Source of the DNA: JASLBX01 sp035762665
GTDB lineage: Bacteria > Actinomycetota > Actinomycetes > Jiangellales > Jiangellaceae
DNA: 40,348 nt
Reading direction: 5' to 3'
Assembly (NCBI GenBank): GCA_035762665.1
Contig: DASTNZ010000028.1
Span: forward strand, 1-40,348
The notes beneath the pieces are model-generated. The model made no database searches, was not told where the DNA came from, and saw only the letters and a program-made list of their open reading frames with translations. The translations under genes were made by a program, and so were the position numbers. Within the stretch, counting starts at the first letter, position 1; each line of letters begins with the position of its first letter. Below are positions 16,833 through 23,819 of this stretch, piece by piece.

Positions 16833-17654
16833 ATGTACCGCAGCACAACGATCGCAGGGGCACTGCTTGTGCCACTTGCTCTGGCCACAGCCGGCACGGC
16901 CATGGCCGCCAACGCCGACGAGGCCACCGTGAGCGTCCTGCACGGCGTCCCCGGCCTCACCGTCGACGTCTACGCCAACGGCGACGAGCTCATCCCCGAC
17001 TTCGCGCCCGGCACTCTTACCGACCCGCTGGCCTTGCCTGCGGGCAGCTACGACATCGCGATCTTCGCTGACGGCGAGGGTCCGGACGGTGACCCGGCGA
17101 TCGAGGCTCCCGGCGTCGAGGTTCCCGCGGGAGCGAACGCCACGATCGTCGCGCACCTGGACGAGAGTGGGGCACCGACCGCTTCGGTGTTCGTCAACGA
17201 CGTGTCCGAACTCGCGGCCGGCGATGCCCGGGTGACGGTGCGCCACACCGCCGCCGCGCCCGCTGTCGACGTGCGGGTCAACGGCACCCCGACGTTCGAA
17301 GGCCTGACCAACCCGAACGAGGCGTCCGCTGACGTCGCCGCCGGCACCATTGAGGCCGACGTCGTGCTTGCGGGAACGGAAGATGTGGCACTGGGCCCGG
17401 CAAACCTCGAGCTGGCCGAAGGCACGAACACGATCGTCTACGCCTGGGGCAGCGCAGAGGAGCAGAACCTGGAGTTGGCGGTTCAGACCATCGACGGGCT
17501 GCACGGCGCTCCGAGCGGTGTCCCCGGTGGGGAGGCCGGTCTGGTCGCCGACGACTCGTCGATGACGCCGTGGCTGTTCGGCGCGGCGCTGGCCGCCATG
17601 GCCGCCATCGGTGGTCTGTTCCTGCGTCGCCGCTCCGCGGCAGAGCGGGTCTGA
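16833..17654 (+). CDS. DUF4397 surface protein with C-terminal membrane anchor
   Basis: 273 residues. Sec signal peptide 1-25 (ALLVPLALATAGTAMA then AN). Two DUF4397 beta units follow (VSVLHGVPGLTVDVYANG and VTVRHTAAAPAVDVRVNG). Near the C-terminus (about 241-262) is a hydrophobic helix, then an RRR-containing tail. This is the layout of a sortase substrate or a tail-anchored surface protein, but no LPxTG-type motif is seen before the helix. Start fixed by AAGGAGGAG immediately upstream (16822-16830). The sortase gene begins 4 bp after the stop and an ECF sigma gene follows, so the three are one operon. Ligand unknown. Confidence 0.85.
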   Translation: MYRSTTIAGALLVPLALATAGTAMAANADEATVSVLHGVPGLTVDVYANGDELIPDFAPGTLTDPLALPAGSYDIAIFADGEGPDGDPAIEAPGVEVPAGANATIVAHLDESGAPTASVFVNDVSELAAGDARVTVRHTAAAPAVDVRVNGTPTFEGLTNPNEASADVAAGTIEADVVLAGTEDVALGPANLELAEGTNTIVYAWGSAEEQNLELAVQTIDGLHGAPSGVPGGEAGLVADDSSMTPWLFGAALAAMAAIGGLFLRRRSAAERV

Positions 17655-17658
17655 TCCC

Positions 17659-18342
17659 ATGCGGGCCAGGAATGCCATCCGGTGGATCGCACCGCTGGTT
17701 ACAGGAGCGCTCCTGGCTCTGCTTGCCGGTTGCGCGGAGGAGGCTCGGCCCAGCGCCGAGCCTCCTTCCGCACCGTCGGCTCAGGCCGACGCCACACCGG
17801 CTGCACCAACCAGCCCGGTCCCGTCAACCGGGCCGGATGAGCGCACCAGCTCAGCCACCCCGATCGGCCGGTCCCGCGCTACCCCACCCGCTCCGCGCCA
17901 GGTGGACGCTCCGGTGTCGGTCGAGGTGCCCGCTGTGGACATCGACGCGGAGGTCGTGTCGGTGGGCGCCGCCGAGGACGGGCAGATGGAACTACCCGAG
18001 GACCCGAACGTGGTCGGTTGGTATCGATTCGGACCTGCTGCCGGCTCCGGCGCCGGCTCGGTCGTCATCGGTGGGCACGTCGATTCGCGCCGCTACGGTC
18101 TGGGCCAACTCGCCCGACTGGCCGACGCGGAGGTGGGGGATGAGGTCGTGGTCCGTACGAACGCCGGAACCGTCCACCAGTACACCATCGTGGACGTCCA
18201 GAGGATCCCGAAGACGGAACTGCCCGTCGCCGACGTCTTCAGCCGGGACGGAGCGGAGCGCCTCCTTCTCATCACCTGTGCCGGTGACTTCGACGGCAGC
18301 CATTACAGCGACAACGCCATTGTCACCGCCGAACCGAAATGA
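17659..18342 (+). CDS. Class F sortase, lipoprotein
   Basis: 227 residues. The N-terminus is a lipoprotein signal with lipobox LLAGC (Cys25), then a Pro/Ala/Ser-rich linker (26-82). The sortase beta-barrel follows from VSVEVPAVDIDAEVVSVG, with catalytic His140 in VIGGHVDS and Cys207 in LLITCAG. The third catalytic residue, an Arg a few positions after the cysteine in this class, is not evident: the strand reads HYSDNAIV. ATG 17659 is four bases after the DUF4397 stop. Sortases join surface proteins to the wall or to one another. The DUF4397 partner next door is the obvious candidate but lacks a recognisable sorting motif. Confidence 0.85.
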   Translation: MRARNAIRWIAPLVTGALLALLAGCAEEARPSAEPPSAPSAQADATPAAPTSPVPSTGPDERTSSATPIGRSRATPPAPRQVDAPVSVEVPAVDIDAEVVSVGAAEDGQMELPEDPNVVGWYRFGPAAGSGAGSVVIGGHVDSRRYGLGQLARLADAEVGDEVVVRTNAGTVHQYTIVDVQRIPKTELPVADVFSRDGAERLLLITCAGDFDGSHYSDNAIVTAEPK

Positions 18343-18349
18343 GCCGTCG

Positions 18350-18934
18350 ATGAGCCAGTCCGTTGCCACCGTTGAGCCGATCGCTGCTGCTGATGCCGAT
18401 CTAGAGCTCGCCTTCCAGTTCAGTGCGGGCGACGACCTCGCCTTGGCCCGGATGTACCAGCGATACGGGGCGCTGGTCCAGTCGGTTGCCATGCGTGCCC
18501 TGGGCGATCCCGACGAGGCCGCCGACGTCACGCAGCAGGTCTTCATCGCCGCCTGGCAGGGCAGAGCCCGGTACCGGCCGACGGCCGGCGGACTTGCGGG
18601 CTGGCTCATCGGCATCACCCGCCACAAGATCGCCGATGCGTGGGCGGCTCGCAGCAGAGAGCGCAAGATCTTGAATGGCACGGCGACAGCCACGCCCCTG
18701 ACGGCCGAAGGTTCGCCGTCTTCAGCGGAGCTTGTCGACCGGATGCTGCTGACGGACGAGCTGTCCCGGCTGGCCGAGCCTCAGCGCAGCATCATGCGTC
18801 TGGCGTTCTACGACGGCCTCACACACGGCGAGATCGCTTCATCCCTGCGGATGCCGCTGGGCACTGTCAAAAGCCACATCCGGCGGTCGCTCGCGCAGTT
18901 GCGGACCCGGCTGGAGTTTGATCAGGCGGCCTGA
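18350..18934 (+). CDS. ECF-type RNA polymerase sigma factor
   Basis: 194 residues. Region 2 spans about 30-105 (ARMYQRYGALVQSVAMRALG, EAADVTQQVFIAAW, GWLIGITRHKIADAWAAR). Region 4 spans about 140-190 (EPQRSIMRLAFYDGLTHGEIA, MPLGTVKSHIRRSLAQLR). No anti-sigma gene follows. The start ATG 18350 lies 7 bp after the sortase stop. The open frame extends upstream only as a shadow of the sortase gene. Co-transcription with DUF4397 and sortase suggests that it amplifies their expression. In streptomycetes the ECF factor LitS is controlled by the B12-binding LitR, and here a LitR/CarH-like gene lies 88 bp downstream. Confidence 0.9.
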   Translation: MSQSVATVEPIAAADADLELAFQFSAGDDLALARMYQRYGALVQSVAMRALGDPDEAADVTQQVFIAAWQGRARYRPTAGGLAGWLIGITRHKIADAWAARSRERKILNGTATATPLTAEGSPSSAELVDRMLLTDELSRLAEPQRSIMRLAFYDGLTHGEIASSLRMPLGTVKSHIRRSLAQLRTRLEFDQAA

Positions 18935-18994
18935 CGCCCGTCAGGGCCGGAAAGTGCGTCGTGCCATGGCGCGGTGAATGGCGCCGAGATCTGG

Positions 18995-19006
18995 TTAGTG
19001 CTAAAT
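18995..19006 (+). promoter_or_regulatory. TTAGTGCTAAAT element, copy 2 (operator/-10)
   Basis: Identical to 16749-16760. It ends 16 bp before the ATG of the B12-binding regulator and directly precedes its Shine-Dalgarno (GGGAGGTGA), so it could serve as -10 or as an autorepression site. The 88-bp gap after the sigma gene holds nothing else recognised. Confidence 0.5.
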
Positions 19007-19022
19007 AAGGGAGGTGACTTCG

Positions 19023-19862
19023 ATGAACGACGCGTTGATAGATCTGCGCGAAGCGGCCCAGCGGCTCGGGGTCCACTACATGACCGCCTACCGGTATGTA
19101 CGAATGGGCCGGCTACCCGCCACCCAGGACGGCGGCAGATGGCTTGTCGACCCGAATGACCTGGCCCGGCTGCAACCCGGTCGCTCCGCGTCGGAAGCAA
19201 GGCGCGGCCATGCGCAGCCTGAGCCCTACCGGGAGCGGTTGCGGGACCGGATGCTGGCCGGCGATGAAGCCGGCGCGTGGAAGCTCGTCGAGACCTTCCT
19301 GGTGTCTGGCGGAAATCCGCAGGCGGCGCTGCTGGACGTGCTCGCACCGGCCATGCGAGAAATCGGTAACGGGTGGGAGCGCGGAGAGCTCAGCGTCGGT
19401 GATGAGCATCGAGCCACCGCCGTGGCGCTGCGGCTGGTGGGCCGGCTCGGCCCGATGTTCGTCCGCCGAGGCCGGCCGCGAGGCACGGTCGTCGTCGCAT
19501 CCGCACCGGGCGACTCGCACGCTCTGCCGACTGCGATCGTCGCTTCGGTGCTGAGAGGGCACGGTTATGCCGTCGTCGAGTTGGGCGGCAACACTCCGGA
19601 GGGCAGCGTCCTTGCGGAGGTAAAAGCCGCCGGTGAGCGGCTGCGTGGCGTGGTGATAAGCGTCAGCTCGCAGGATCGGCTCGAGGCGGCCCAGGCGGTG
19701 GTCGCCGCGGTCCGCTCGGCCGCGCCCGAGACGCCGGTGCTGATCGGTGGTCCGGCAGTCGTTTCGGAGCAAGAAGCGGCCGAGGCGGGCTCCGACGGGT
19801 TTGCGGCCGATGCGGCCGACCTGGCCGCCCTGCTCTCGGGGACGCGCCGGACGTCGGCGTGA
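19023..19862 (+). CDS. CarH/LitR-like regulator: HTH plus cobalamin-binding domain
   Basis: 279 residues. Residues 5-50 form an excisionase/MerR-type helix-turn-helix (DLREAAQRLGVHYMTAYRYV). Residues 68-145 form the four-helix B12-capping bundle with W118-x9-E128-H129, the spacing of Trp131/Glu141/His142 of Thermus CarH. Residues 154-275 are a Rossmann-like B12-binding domain with APGDSHALP, where His166 matches the lower cobalt ligand (His177 of CarH). CarH His132, which ligates cobalt after illumination, corresponds to Glu119. Such proteins repress genes in the dark with adenosylcobalamin and release DNA in light. ATG 19023 follows GGGAGGTGA; an upstream in-frame GTG at 19014 overlaps that site and is rejected. 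Confidence 0.82.
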   Translation: MNDALIDLREAAQRLGVHYMTAYRYVRMGRLPATQDGGRWLVDPNDLARLQPGRSASEARRGHAQPEPYRERLRDRMLAGDEAGAWKLVETFLVSGGNPQAALLDVLAPAMREIGNGWERGELSVGDEHRATAVALRLVGRLGPMFVRRGRPRGTVVVASAPGDSHALPTAIVASVLRGHGYAVVELGGNTPEGSVLAEVKAAGERLRGVVISVSSQDRLEAAQAVVAAVRSAAPETPVLIGGPAVVSEQEAAEAGSDGFAADAADLAALLSGTRRTSA

Positions 19863-19910
19863 CCCCTTCGCTTGCGGCCATCTGCCGCCTGTCCGGTCGC
19901 CGCGAATCGT

Positions 19911-19916
19911 TACTCT
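19911..19916 (+). promoter_or_regulatory. -10 box (TACTCT), leaderless promoter for birA
   Basis: TACTCT, seven bases, then GTG at 19924 with no ribosome-binding site. It fixes the birA start, since the open frame continues upstream as a shadow. Confidence 0.5.
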
Positions 19917-19923
19917 GGACGCC

Positions 19924-20637
19924 GTGTGGCGGGTGAGCCGAGTCGCTTCGACCGCCTCGACGAATGCCGATGTCGCTGACGCTGCGCGGGCCGGCGAACC
20001 CGAGGGGTACGTTCTCGTCGCCGACGAGCAAACAGCGGGCCGGGGCCGGCTGGGACGCCGATGGTCGTCGCCGCCAGGCACGAGCCTGTCGGTGTCCGTC
20101 CTACTGCGACCAGCTGATGTGCCGGCCACGGCGTGGTCGTGGTTGCCACTGCTGCTCGGCGTAGCAGCGGTGGAGGCGGTCCGGGATTCCGCAGCGGTCG
20201 AGGCCGTCCTGAAATGGCCCAATGACGTCCAGCGGGACGGGCGCAAGCTGGCCGGCATCCTAGTCGAGCGGGTGGAGACGCCTACCGGGCCGGCAGCGGT
20301 GGCAGGCATAGGAATGAACATCGCGGCGGCGCCCGAGGATGCTGTGTCGCTCGCCGATACCGGTGCCGGCCGAGACGTTGTTCTGGACGCGCTGCTGACC
20401 CGGCTTGCTGCCTGGTACCAGCGATGGTTGGCGGCACCGGGTGGCGCGGAGCTGGCCGAGGCGTACCAGCACGCCTGCGGAACGCTCGGGCGGCACGTGC
20501 GAGTCGTGCTGCCCGGGGGCGGCACCATCACCGGCCGGGCCACCGGTATCGACGCCGACGGGCGGCTGGTCCTATCCACTCCCAACGGAGAATGCACGAT
20601 TGGTGCGGGCGACATCATTCACCTGCGAACGCAGTAG
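19924..20637 (+). CDS. birA: Biotin--[acyl-CoA carboxylase] ligase
   Basis: 237 residues. Activates biotin to biotinyl-AMP and attaches it to the carrier lysine of biotin carboxylases. Motifs: STASTNADV, the adenylate loop AGRGRLGRRW, LKWPNDVQRDGRKLAGIL with the catalytic lysines, and GIGMN. A C-terminal SH3-like domain (GRHVRVVLPGGGTITGRATGID) completes it. There is no N-terminal helix-turn-helix, so it is a monofunctional group I ligase and not a repressor. It would serve the carboxylases encoded at 2-1378 and 8465-10051. In mycobacteria birA lies beside accD5; here it is about 10 kb away. Downstream is a decayed cyclase gene 10 bp after the stop. Confidence 0.93.
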   Translation: MWRVSRVASTASTNADVADAARAGEPEGYVLVADEQTAGRGRLGRRWSSPPGTSLSVSVLLRPADVPATAWSWLPLLLGVAAVEAVRDSAAVEAVLKWPNDVQRDGRKLAGILVERVETPTGPAAVAGIGMNIAAAPEDAVSLADTGAGRDVVLDALLTRLAAWYQRWLAAPGGAELAEAYQHACGTLGRHVRVVLPGGGTITGRATGIDADGRLVLSTPNGECTIGAGDIIHLRTQ

Positions 20638-20647
20638 GGCGTGCCGG

Positions 20648-21225
20648 ATGCCGGGTATGGTGCGGTCACCATCCCCAGACGATCTAGAACGACTGCTGCT
20701 GGGAGCGCCACGCGCCTACACGCGCGACCAGGTCGCCAAGGATGTCGGGCTGACGGTCGACGAGGCCCGGAAGACTGGCGCGCCCTGGGCTTCGCGGACG
20801 TGGGCGAGGCCGTGGCTTTCACCATCTGGGACATCGAGGCCAACCTGGTGTCGTTCACCCGCCTCTCCCACGGGTTGACGGTCCAGGCACTGGCCGATCT
20901 GGTGGAGGCTTTCGAGGCGGCGACCCACGACGTGATCGCCGAAGGAGGTGGTCGCGTCGTCAAGACACTCGGGGACGAGGTTCTGTTCGTCGCCGATGAG
21001 CCCGCCGGCGCGGCGGGCATCGCCTGCAACCTCGTGACGGCCATAGGCGAGAAGCCGGACATGCCAGACATCCGGGTGGGCTTGGCAACAGGTCCTGTGG
21101 TGGCGAGATTCGGTGACGTGTTCGGTACGCCGACGAATTTCGCAGCACGGCTGACCGCGATGGCACACCGCGATGGCACACCGCAACACCGTGCTCGCCG
21201 ACGGCGAGCGCGTCCGCCGTCTTCA
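20648..21225 (+). pseudogene. Decayed adenylate/guanylate cyclase gene
   Basis: Three pieces of one protein lie in different frames. MPGMVRSPSPDDLERLLLGA... (from 20648) is a typical N-terminal regulatory start. A shift near 20770 moves to DWRALGFADVGEAVAFT. The class III cyclase core NLVSFTRLS...GGRVVKTLGDEVLFVAD...VGLATGPVVARFGDVFGTPTNFAARLTAMA follows directly, so the usual helical stretch of 100 or more residues between them is missing. The first metal-binding Asp of the core (family FADLVSFT) reads Asn. After 21166 a 13-bp duplication shifts the frame again. If one copy is removed the frame resumes as HRNTVLADGERVRRL, as in the family. The end merges with the oppositely oriented hspR-like gene at 21231. 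Confidence 0.8.
21154..21184 (+). repeat. 13-bp tandem duplication causing a frameshift
   Basis: ACCGCGATGGCAC occurs at 21154-21166 and again at 21167-21179, followed by ACCGC. Thirteen is not a multiple of three, so the second copy throws the cyclase frame. Removal of one copy restores family-like sequence. It looks like a replication-slippage event. Confidence 0.85.
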
Positions 21226-21230
21226 ATCCC

Positions 21231-21521
21231 TCACTGGTGGCCGTGGGTTTCGGCGAGTTGCTCGCGAAGCGAGTCGTTCTCGGCCTCGAGGCCAAGAACC
21301 AGACTGACACCTGCCAGGTTGAGGCCGATCGCCGTCAGCTCGGCGATGCGCTGAATGCGCTGGATGTCCTGATCGCTGTATCGGCGTGTGCCGCCATCGG
21401 TGCGAGCCGGATCCACCAAGCCCTTGGTCTCATAGAGGCGAAGTGTCTGCGGGCCGACCCCCGTCAGCTCCGCGGCAACCGAGATTGAGTACAAGCCTCG
21501 GTCGGGACTCGGCATGCTCAT
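21231..21521 (-). CDS. hspR: HspR-like MerR-family regulator
   Basis: 96 residues. N-terminal MerR helix-turn-helix and wing (YSISVAAELTGVGPQTLRLYETKGLV, RTDGGTRRYSDQDIQRIQRI), then a C-terminal coiled helix (LAGVSLVLGLEAENDSLREQL). This is the HspR pattern, the repressor of actinobacterial heat-shock operons. The start is set at 21521, where ATG overlaps the TGA of the dnaJ-like gene (ATGA); a longer start at 21554 is also open. It is probably the autoregulated repressor of this locus and of the divergent hsp20. No DnaK or GrpE gene is here, so it may be a second copy distinct from the main dnaK-grpE-dnaJ-hspR operon. Confidence 0.85.
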   Translation of the reverse strand: MSMPSPDRGLYSISVAAELTGVGPQTLRLYETKGLVDPARTDGGTRRYSDQDIQRIQRIAELTAIGLNLAGVSLVLGLEAENDSLREQLAETHGHQ

Positions 21522-21895
21522 GGTTGCGTCCACCTCGGTGTGTCTGGTGTCCACACGACGGGGCCGGGCCGAATCGCGGGCTCTGGCCAGTGGCTTCGAG
21601 CCGGCTCAAGCAGGGCATCAACCTTTTTCGCCACGCGGGGGGCGCTTCTGGCGCGCGATGCCCGCAGCTCGTCGTACGCGGCACGGTTTGCCGGGTCGCC
21701 CAGCACCTCCCGGGCCGCGACCAAACGCTCGAACTCCTCCGTCGCCTGTGGGTTGCCGATGTCGACATCCGGATGGCTGGTGCGCGCGAGGCGACGGTAC
21801 GCGCGGATGATCTCGTCGTGCGTAGCGGTTTCAGGCACACCAAGTACGGCGTAGTAGTCGCGTCGATGGCGGTCACGGCGCGAGCCGGAAGTCAC
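21518..21895 (-). CDS. Short J-domain protein (DnaJ/CbpA-like)
   Basis: 125 residues. The J-domain occupies about 10-75 (RDYYAVLGVPETATHDEIIRAY, HPD tripeptide in TSHPDVDIG, FERLVAAREVLGDPANRAAYD). The Gly/Phe, zinc-finger and C-terminal substrate domains of full DnaJ are absent; the rest is a short basic/proline tail. The role is probably to stimulate DnaK ATPase at special clients. GTG 21895 is chosen because GGGAGG lies seven bases upstream; the longer frame to 21976 has no such site. It is translationally coupled to the hspR-like gene. A TATGAT box on the minus strand (21947-21952) could be its -10. Confidence 0.82.
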   Translation of the reverse strand: MTSGSRRDRHRRDYYAVLGVPETATHDEIIRAYRRLARTSHPDVDIGNPQATEEFERLVAAREVLGDPANRAAYDELRASRARSAPRVAKKVDALLEPARSHWPEPAIRPGPVVWTPDTPRWTQP

Positions 21896-21919
21896 GGCGA
21901 ACCTCCCGAAACCTTTGGC

Positions 21920-21948
21920 TTGACACATAGATTTGTTACGTGCTACAT
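21920..21948 (+). promoter_or_regulatory. Sigma70-type promoter of hsp20
   Basis: TTGACA (21920-21925), 17-bp spacer, CTACAT (21943-21948), then a leader of about 48 bases to ATG 22003. This is the best consensus promoter in the window. The HspR operator CTTGAGT-N7-ACTCAAG is not present in the 107-bp divergent gap, so the binding site, if any, is diverged. Confidence 0.65.
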
Positions 21949-22002
21949 CATAACTAACCTCTGCCATCGAAGGCACATGCCAGCACTGTAGGAGGTGTAG
22001 CG

Positions 22003-22422
22003 ATGTTGATGCGCACAGATCCGTTCCGTGAACTCGACCGGCTCACCCAGCAGCTGCTCCGGCCGAGCAATGGCGTGCTCGTCATGCCAATGGACGCTTA
22101 CCGCCAGGACAACATGTTCTACATCAAGTTCGACTTGCCCGGCATCGACGCGGACTCTGTCGATGTCACCGTTGAACAGAACGTCCTGACCGTCCAGGCG
22201 CGGCGGCCGGCTCTGGAAGGAGTCGACCTGACCGTTGCCGAGCGTCCGACAGGATCGTTCAGCCGCCAGATCTTCCTTGGCGACACGCTGGACGTCGAGA
22301 AGCTCGAAGCCGATTACAGCGACGGCGTCCTCACCATCCAGATTCCGGTGATGGAGGCGGCGCAGCCGCGCAAGATCCAGATTGCGCACTCCGGCGAGCG
22401 CAGGGAGATTACCGGCTCGTAA
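22003..22422 (+). CDS. Hsp20/alpha-crystallin small heat-shock protein
   Basis: 139 residues. ATP-independent holdase that binds unfolding proteins. It has the N-terminal FRELDRLTQQLL arm and the alpha-crystallin domain 40-130 (MDAYRQDNMFYIKFDLPGI, the SVDVTVEQNVLTVQARR strand pair, and the YSDGVLTIQIPV signature with G-V-L). The C-terminal I-x-I contact appears as KIQIAHSG. ATG 22003 has GGAGGTG five bases upstream. It is divergent from the dnaJ-like/hspR-like pair. Confidence 0.93.
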   Translation: MLMRTDPFRELDRLTQQLLRPSNGVLVMPMDAYRQDNMFYIKFDLPGIDADSVDVTVEQNVLTVQARRPALEGVDLTVAERPTGSFSRQIFLGDTLDVEKLEADYSDGVLTIQIPVMEAAQPRKIQIAHSGERREITGS

Positions 22423-22523
22423 CCAACCGCTGAATGGTGCCGCGGGGCCGACCTCGACGTCAATCACAGCGTACGCTGGCGCAGAGAAGGATCAGCGACG
22501 CACGGAGGAGGCCCCGCAGCGCC

Positions 22524-23819
22524 ATGTCGCCAGGCAGGGTCGGAGCGGCCGATCGGGTCGCGCTCGTCATCGAAAGATTGCTCGGTGCACCCAGCCCGCT
22601 GCGGATTCGGGCTTGGGATGGCACCGAAGCCGGCCCGCGTGGCGTCCCGACGCTCATCATCAAATCGCGCCGCGCGATCCGGCGGCTGCTGTGGCACCCG
22701 AACGAAATCGGGCTTTCCCGTGCCTGGGTGGCCGGAGAGATCGATCTGGACGGTGACCTCGAGACCGCGCTCAGCTCACTCGACATTATCGGCCGTGATC
22801 TTGCCAGCCGGCGCCATCTCACCGCGCTCGAGCGGGCCGAGGTGTACCGAGCCGCCGTCCTGCTCGGAGCGGTGGGACCGGCGCCGACGGCCCCGCTGGA
22901 GGAAGTTGATCTGGGCGGAGACCGGCACTCGAAGAGTCGCGACAAGGATGCGATCAGACATCACTACGACGTCGGCAACGAGTTTTACGAGCTCGTACTC
23001 GGTCCGTCGATGGTGTACTCGTGCGCCTACTGGGCAGGCCCGGATGATCCGTCGTACACGCTCGAAGACGCTCAGCGCGACAAGCTGGAGCTGATCTGCC
23101 GCAAGCTGGGCCTGCGTCCCGGCATGCGGTTGCTTGACGTGGGCTGCGGCTGGGGCGCGCTGGTCATCCACGCGGCTCGCGAGCACGGCGTGCGGGGGGT
23201 CGGCATCACGTTGTCGCACGAGCAGGCCGAATACGCGCGTAAGCACGTGGTCGCCGCCGGGCTGACCGCCGAGGTCGAGATCCGTGTCCAAGATTGGCGG
23301 GACGTCCATGACGAGCCGTTCGACGCGATCGCCAGCATCGGTATGGCCGAACATCTCGGTGCCGAGAAGTGGTCCGAGTACGCCGGACGCCTGCACGACT
23401 TGCTGGTCCCTGGCGGTCGCCTGCTGAACCACCAGATCGTCCGCAAGCCCGGTGCAAAGCGTGTGGGCCGCACCTTCATCGACGCCTACGTCTTTCCGGA
23501 CGGCGAGGTGCTGCCGCTCGGCGACGTGGTGACTGCTATCGAGCAGGCCGACCTGGAGGTGCGCGACGTGGAGAACCTCCGGGAGCACTACGCTCGGACG
23601 TTGCGCCAGTGGGTCGCCAACCTCGAACGATCCTGGGACCGAGCGGTCGAACTGGCCGGTGCCGGGCGTGCGCGGGTGTGGCGGCTGTACATGACCGGTT
23701 CGGCGCTCTCATTCGATGCAGGACGGATCGGCATCACCCAGGTGCTGGCCGTCCGCCGGCACGACGATGGCCGCAGCGACCTGCCACTGACCCGTACGTC
23801 CTGGTTGGGAATCCAGTGA
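22524..23819 (+). CDS. cfa: Cyclopropane-fatty-acyl-phospholipid synthase family methyltransferase
   Basis: 431 residues. SAM-dependent enzyme that methylenates or methylates membrane lipid acyl chains at double bonds. The N-terminal SCP2-like lipid domain covers 10-140. The catalytic domain starts HHYDVGNEFYELVLGPSMVYSCAYW, then QRDKLELICRKL, the SAM site LLDVGCGWGALVIHAA, GITLSHEQAEYA, and GMAEHLG, where most family members have EHVG. ATG 22524 has GGAGGAG thirteen bases upstream, rather far. Its stop overlaps the start of the ACT-domain gene. Whether the product is a cyclopropane or a 10-methyl branched acid cannot be told. Confidence 0.92.
   Translation: MSPGRVGAADRVALVIERLLGAPSPLRIRAWDGTEAGPRGVPTLIIKSRRAIRRLLWHPNEIGLSRAWVAGEIDLDGDLETALSSLDIIGRDLASRRHLTALERAEVYRAAVLLGAVGPAPTAPLEEVDLGGDRHSKSRDKDAIRHHYDVGNEFYELVLGPSMVYSCAYWAGPDDPSYTLEDAQRDKLELICRKLGLRPGMRLLDVGCGWGALVIHAAREHGVRGVGITLSHEQAEYARKHVVAAGLTAEVEIRVQDWRDVHDEPFDAIASIGMAEHLGAEKWSEYAGRLHDLLVPGGRLLNHQIVRKPGAKRVGRTFIDAYVFPDGEVLPLGDVVTAIEQADLEVRDVENLREHYARTLRQWVANLERSWDRAVELAGAGRARVWRLYMTGSALSFDAGRIGITQVLAVRRHDDGRSDLPLTRTSWLGIQ

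Noticed and set aside
19924..20637. BirA as biotin-operon repressor
   Set aside because: The protein starts directly with the catalytic domain; there is no N-terminal helix-turn-helix.
21934..21948. Third copy of the TTAGTGCTAAAT element before hsp20
   Set aside because: TTACGTGCTACAT shares GTGCTA-AT but needs an inserted base, and the shared part overlaps an ordinary -10 box; not convincing as the same operator.
21896..22002. HAIR operator for HspR
   Set aside because: CTTGAC is present but neither CTTGAGT nor a facing ACTCAAG is found.
22467..22478. Perfect palindrome CAGCGTACGCTG upstream of cfa
   Set aside because: It could be an operator or contain a TACGCT -10, but a single 12-bp GC-rich palindrome with no second copy is weak evidence.
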